From the NCBI GenBank assembly GCA_030549775.1, contig CM060181.1:54607201-54671200 (forward strand): 64,000 bases of DNA, in the 5' to 3' direction. The notes below the pieces were generated by a model. That model did not search any database. It was not told the DNA's origin and saw only the letters and a program-made list of their open reading frames with translations. Origin of the DNA: Tamarix chinensis (taxonomy: Eukaryota > Streptophyta > Magnoliopsida > Caryophyllales > Tamaricaceae). The position numbers and the translations under genes are program-made. Shown in pieces: positions 60,183 to 64,000 of this stretch (its first letter is position 1; each line of letters begins with the position of its first letter).

Positions 60183-60480
60183 GACCATATATAGTATATG
60201 TACCGGTCCACTGATTATAAAAGTGGTCAGGAGTGTTCTGCCTGGATTATATCATATATATCGGCCTACTAATTATAATAGTGGTCAGAAGCATTCTTCC
60301 CTAGTTTATATCATATGTACCAATCCATAGGTTATAATAGTGTTCAAGAGCGTTGTGACATAGATTATATCATATATAGTGGTCCATCGATTGTAATAGT
60401 GATCAGGAGTATTCTACCCTAGAGTATATCATATATACCGATCCATCGGTTATAATAATGGCCAGGAGCATGCTATCTTG
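60183..60480 (+). repeat. Five tandem copies of a 58-59 bp unit in B-family LTR
   Basis: GGTCCA.(T)CGATTATAATAGTGG-like starts at about 60205, 60263, 60322, 60381 and 60440, each with TATATCATATATA before it. Not seen in the other B LTRs. Confidence 0.85.
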
Positions 60481-62637
60481 GGTTGTAATTTGTAGTTATA
60501 AATCCTCCGATGAGAATAGTGGGGTCCCAGAACCTACGTGGATATGATTTGAGAGATGATTGATATCTAAACTAATGGCTTGAGTGTAGATAATAATAAA
60601 TGAACTATTATGACATATTGATTTGATATGGTAGCAACTTTGGTGCCTACCAGGATGGATTGAGTTTGATATTGTATTGATAGGCCTATGGCCTACCTTT
60701 GATTGAGTGGATGGTGTGCATGGTTGAGTATGTTGTTGTATCTCTAATTATACTACAAAGAGCGTTGTTTGGATACTCCCTTGGTAAGCCCTATTATGTG
60801 AATGAGCCATTCGAATGATTATTACAGTTCAGTTTATATGCGTAATTTCATGTTTATGTGTTTGATGTGTGGCAACTGATGTGTTGCATGTGGATCCTAC
60901 ATATTATTCCTGTATAAAGGGTTACATGGTATCATAGTACTAAAGGGTTCCTTTCTTGGGCCCCTACTTATTCAATGGGCAATGATATTTGCAGGTTAGC
61001 TCACAATAGCTATTCAAGATTCACCCTCGGGTTAAGAGCGTATAACTATTCAGGAAGGTTTTTGGGTTTTCCTTAAAAATCTTATACTTCATGTTCATTG
61101 ATTTTATTTTATAACCATTATTAATGAATTGTATTCCTTGTAATCTAACTATTGCTCTACTCTATTTTATGATTGTAACTTTGATTTGTGTAAAGTACAT
61201 TTAAAGCTTTAGCACTTAGTACCAGAACGGTGAAGGAAAACTGGTCCGTTACTAAGTGTGGCAGTAGCATCCTAGGAATTTACCGTATTTGCTTCTGCTT
61301 ATAACTTTTAAAAATAAAATTTTTCAATAGTGAATTTTGGGGGTATTACAGGTAACCTCAAGAATAATGTACTAATCATTTAAGGGAAAAGACAATCGAG
61401 TTGTGTATAGGTCTAGGTTACTCGATTCGCAATTAACTACCAAAGGTTAGTCTACGTTTGGGCATTATTAGTGCCTTCAAGTGGGATCCTAATAGATTTC
61501 GGTGTCTTGCCTACTCTAGATACTGATGATGTAGTAGGGGGTATTGATACTAAAGGGTCTAGTTAACTAGGTGGTTTTAGCTTCGACTTAGACTTATGTT
61601 CGTTGGTGGTTACTTGGCTTTATCTTGGACTTATGTCCATTGGTGGTTATTTAGCTTCAACCTGAACTTTATGTTTTTTGGTTTGGATAGGCTTCCATAG
61701 TATGTCTGACTATAGGGTGATGCATAGTCTATTGCTCGATGATAATGATGATAGTTGGAATGAGTATTGAATAATAATTTGAACAAGTATTTCAAATGAT
61801 AATTTGGCAATAAGAATGTGGTTCAAGAGGAAAGTAGAGTAAAAGAAAAGTAATGGTAATAGGGATAATGACTTATACATATAAGTGACCCAATAAATTT
61901 AGGGATGTAAAAGATGGTCTGTAGAGAAATGGTGTGCTTGGATGAATGTAACCTTACTATTAGCTAAAACATTCTACTTGTAGCTTACATACCGTCATCT
62001 ATGATGTAGTACTATAGTGTCAAGGAAGATGAGTTATATGTGGTATGAACTTTCTATGCCTAATGTGACCTTAATAAAGCATATATCCTATTTATATGAA
62101 GTATGCATGAAAATTTTAGTATGACTTATACATACTAGAATCTTATGCGTTGATAACTCTATTGAGAAGGTAACTTGGGTTATGTAATATAAAATGTCTA
62201 TTTGCTTTGTCACTAGCTCGTAAGTTGTTGGCTAACCTTATGTGGGGCATGAGCTCTGTGAGTGTGGACATCCAGAGGTTTTGAGCAATCCTTGATGGAC
62301 CACAGTTTAGAGTTTCACTGTACTTTGGTTTTCTGCAATTTGAACCTTGTAAATTAGTTTAATTTTTCATCACATACTTGAATATTGTGAACCGTTGAGG
62401 TCTTGCACTTGGAGGCTCTCCTTTCAATATTTATATAACCTATTTTAGTGCACTCTATATTGGGTTTGGTTAGTTTTGGTTTCTCGGCCTTATATCTAGC
62501 GTGGGACGAGAAGTTGGAGCCTATCCTATATTAGGTGCGGCGGTAATACCCTGTTTTACCTAAGTGTTTATTAGCTTTATGCTTCTGTAAGGTTTTTTAA
62601 ATAATTTTTTTCAGTAATAAAAAATGAAAATGCTACA

Positions 62638-63000
62638 GAACCTAAGCAGTAAGCACAATGAACCAATCTATTTTATGGGATGAACCTAATGTGAATGTTT
62701 AACATGTTAATTAATATGTTAAACATAAACACTAAACATGTTAAACCTATCTCTTTCGTGTAATGAACCTAAACGAGTAGCACACTAAACCTAAAATAAA
62801 AAAAACCAATATCTATATATAGGTTCACGAATTTGTTAAGATGCTAAAAATAGACGATTAAAAGTTTAAAAATAAGTGATTAACATAATAAACCTTATCG
62901 TTTAATGAAATAAACCTAACATAAAGAAGTAAGTACATAAGCAATAACAAATATGTTCATTAAAATGTTCAATATATAATTTTTCAATATGAAAATCTTC
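62638..63000. repeat. ATGAACCTA-rich repeat, right part (continuation of 49390-51408)
   Basis: Begins with the GAACC duplication and continues AAGCAGTAAGCACAATGAACC, matching 50310-50330, then follows the first copy closely (ATGTTAATTAATATGTT, CTCTTTCGTG, GTTCATTAA). Confidence 0.8.
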
Positions 63001-64000
63001 TCTATCGGGTTGCAATCGGTAGGGTATATGTGTATATCTTTGAGGTATAAGATATACTATGGTAGGCCGACCTAGCATCGGTATCTAGTAAGGGTAAGTG
63101 AGGTATCCCAGTATAAGCCTTCTAGTACTTCGTATTGTCCATTTCTTAAGCGGGTGTAGTTCCCCAACATTTTATCCCTCACAATAGAGACATTCAAGGT
63201 GTTATGGGTAAGGTATCCCAATACAAGCCCTCTTAGTGTACTTCAACCACTTGTGATGGGTGTGGTATCTCGATTTGTGTGAGCCCTCATGGCAGGTGTA
63301 CTCAATGTATGGTGGGTGTGGTATCTCCGAAGAAATCCCCTTTGATGTATCCTGACCCCATATGGTGGGTGTGATATCCCATTGTAATTATTTATACTTC
63401 CATGAATTTTGTTCACGGTGGAGAACTGGATGCAACCAAAGGAATTATCATATTAATCAGAAATTGTGTGAGCACGAAAAGAAGAATTTTAATATGGTTT
63501 ATATTATATGGATCGTGATATATTTACCGTATCTTTATACTTCAATGATTGCCATGCAAGCATGTCTTATTATATTACTACTTGAGATTAAGTATTGAAC
63601 TATGCTGTTATAATATACCCATGACATTATGTGACTTCAATGTGCTGCATGAGCCTTACTATGTTTTAGGTAGTATATTTTACCAGTACTTCACCGTACT
63701 GATACTACACTTGTGTAGTTACTGTGATGATTCGGCTTCTAGTCAGAGGAGAAAAGGATGATTTATTGGGTTATAACTTTCAGTTGGAGTATGTTGAGGA
63801 TGATGACATAGGCCATTATTTGGGGTTGGAGGTTTATGTCTATGTCTAAGAGTTAGGCTAATCAACTAGAAGTTTTTTGTCTACTGCATTGGAAAGTCTT
63901 TGTATTTCTAGTTATTTAAACTCCTGGCTCAGTTTACTATATTTGGCTTTGTAAACTATCATACTTACCTTATCTATAATATTATTCTTACTCTTATTAT
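63001..64000 (+). mobile_element. LTR-like fragment H, cut by right window edge
   Basis: Contains four or more GGGTGTGGTATC-type repeats spaced about 60-75 bases (63190-63380) and a CAGTACTTCACCGTACTG element (63684-63701) like the paired GTAC motif of the other LTRs. No gene is supported; the frames at 63362 and 63549 show no domain. Confidence 0.4.

Larger units (their letters stand above)
56405..61350 (+). mobile_element. B-family LTR inserted in solo LTR C, 5' end missing, expanded to about 4.9 kb
   Basis: The right end is ...GAATTTTGGGGGTATTACA at 61350. Sequence from about 57590 onward matches LTR B (for example GATTGGTGGCTCTTTAGGGG near 59795, and TACTTATGGATTAGGTGT). The left part is a pyrimidine-rich block (56405-57600) starting without a TG edge, so the first few hundred bases of the LTR are missing, as in the 5' LTR of element B. 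Extra length comes from two internal tandem arrays. Frames 56616-56921 and 57156-57614 are pyrimidine-rich artefacts. Confidence 0.72.
51409..62637 (+). mobile_element. Solo LTR C (plus orientation), hosting two nested LTR insertions
   Basis: Starts TATAATACCCC (decayed TGTAATACCCC) and ends AATGAAAATGCTACA. Exact 5-base target duplication GAACC at 51404-51408 and 62638-62642. Its own sequence is 51409-51537, 54995 to about 56405 and 61351-62637. These parts match, in reverse, the solo LTR at 51538-54994 (for example CCATCTTTTTGTAAAG with its partner at 54974-54989, and the GTCTACGTT.ATCC segment near 61451). About 0.6 kb of its middle seems lost at the inner insertion. Confidence 0.85.

Overview
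This is nuclear DNA from a flowering plant with a large, repeat-rich genome. It is AT-rich, has plant-type LTR retrotransposons (Ty3/gypsy), CACTA DNA transposons and L1 fragments, and holds one intact host gene in 64 kb. I cannot name the species.

Layout from left to right. 1-2922: a degenerate minus-strand Ty3/gypsy element (E; gag, RT end, RNase H, integrase) running off the left edge. 3283-3472: strong hairpin repeats. About 3480-8186: the 3' part of a plus-strand gag-only retroelement (A) with a 3.5-kb LTR. 9180-11265: a roughly 1-kb direct tandem duplication carrying L1 LINE fragments, which ends 26 bases before the TATA box of the only convincing host gene, a type I (M-alpha, AGL62-like) MADS-box gene at 11397-12038. 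13794-32203: a nest of transposons. An old CACTA element (CACTA-2) with a TNP2 transposase remnant is split by a gag-only LTR element (B, 16946-24367), and again by a second CACTA of the same family (CACTA-1, 25829-31103, with a perfect CTA target duplication). The family's second gene joins a plant En/Spm-type transposase-like region to a Ulp1/SENP-type (C48) cysteine peptidase, and the element ends are arrays of near-palindromes built on AATAACGGTT/AACCGTTATT.

32790-46164: a minus-strand Ty3/gypsy element (F) split by another gypsy element with matching 0.83-kb LTRs (D, 34186-38495), with a solo LTR of family A (40502-43266) inside its 5' LTR. 46165-49388: unresolved sequence and a probable solo LTR (G). 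49390-51408 plus 62638-63000: an ATGAACCTA-rich tandemly duplicated repeat split by a solo LTR of family C (51409-62637, target duplication GAACC). That LTR itself contains an inverted solo LTR of the same family (51538-54994) and a B-family LTR (about 56405-61350) with internal tandem expansions. From 63000 to the right edge is one more LTR-like fragment.

The genes do not form a pathway. The window records repeated nested insertion next to one MADS gene. All transposon genes carry stops or frameshifts. Family membership rests on translated motifs, LTR ends (TG...CA), primer-binding sites complementary to initiator tRNA-Met, and target-site duplications read by eye. Alignment scores and insertion ages were not computed.
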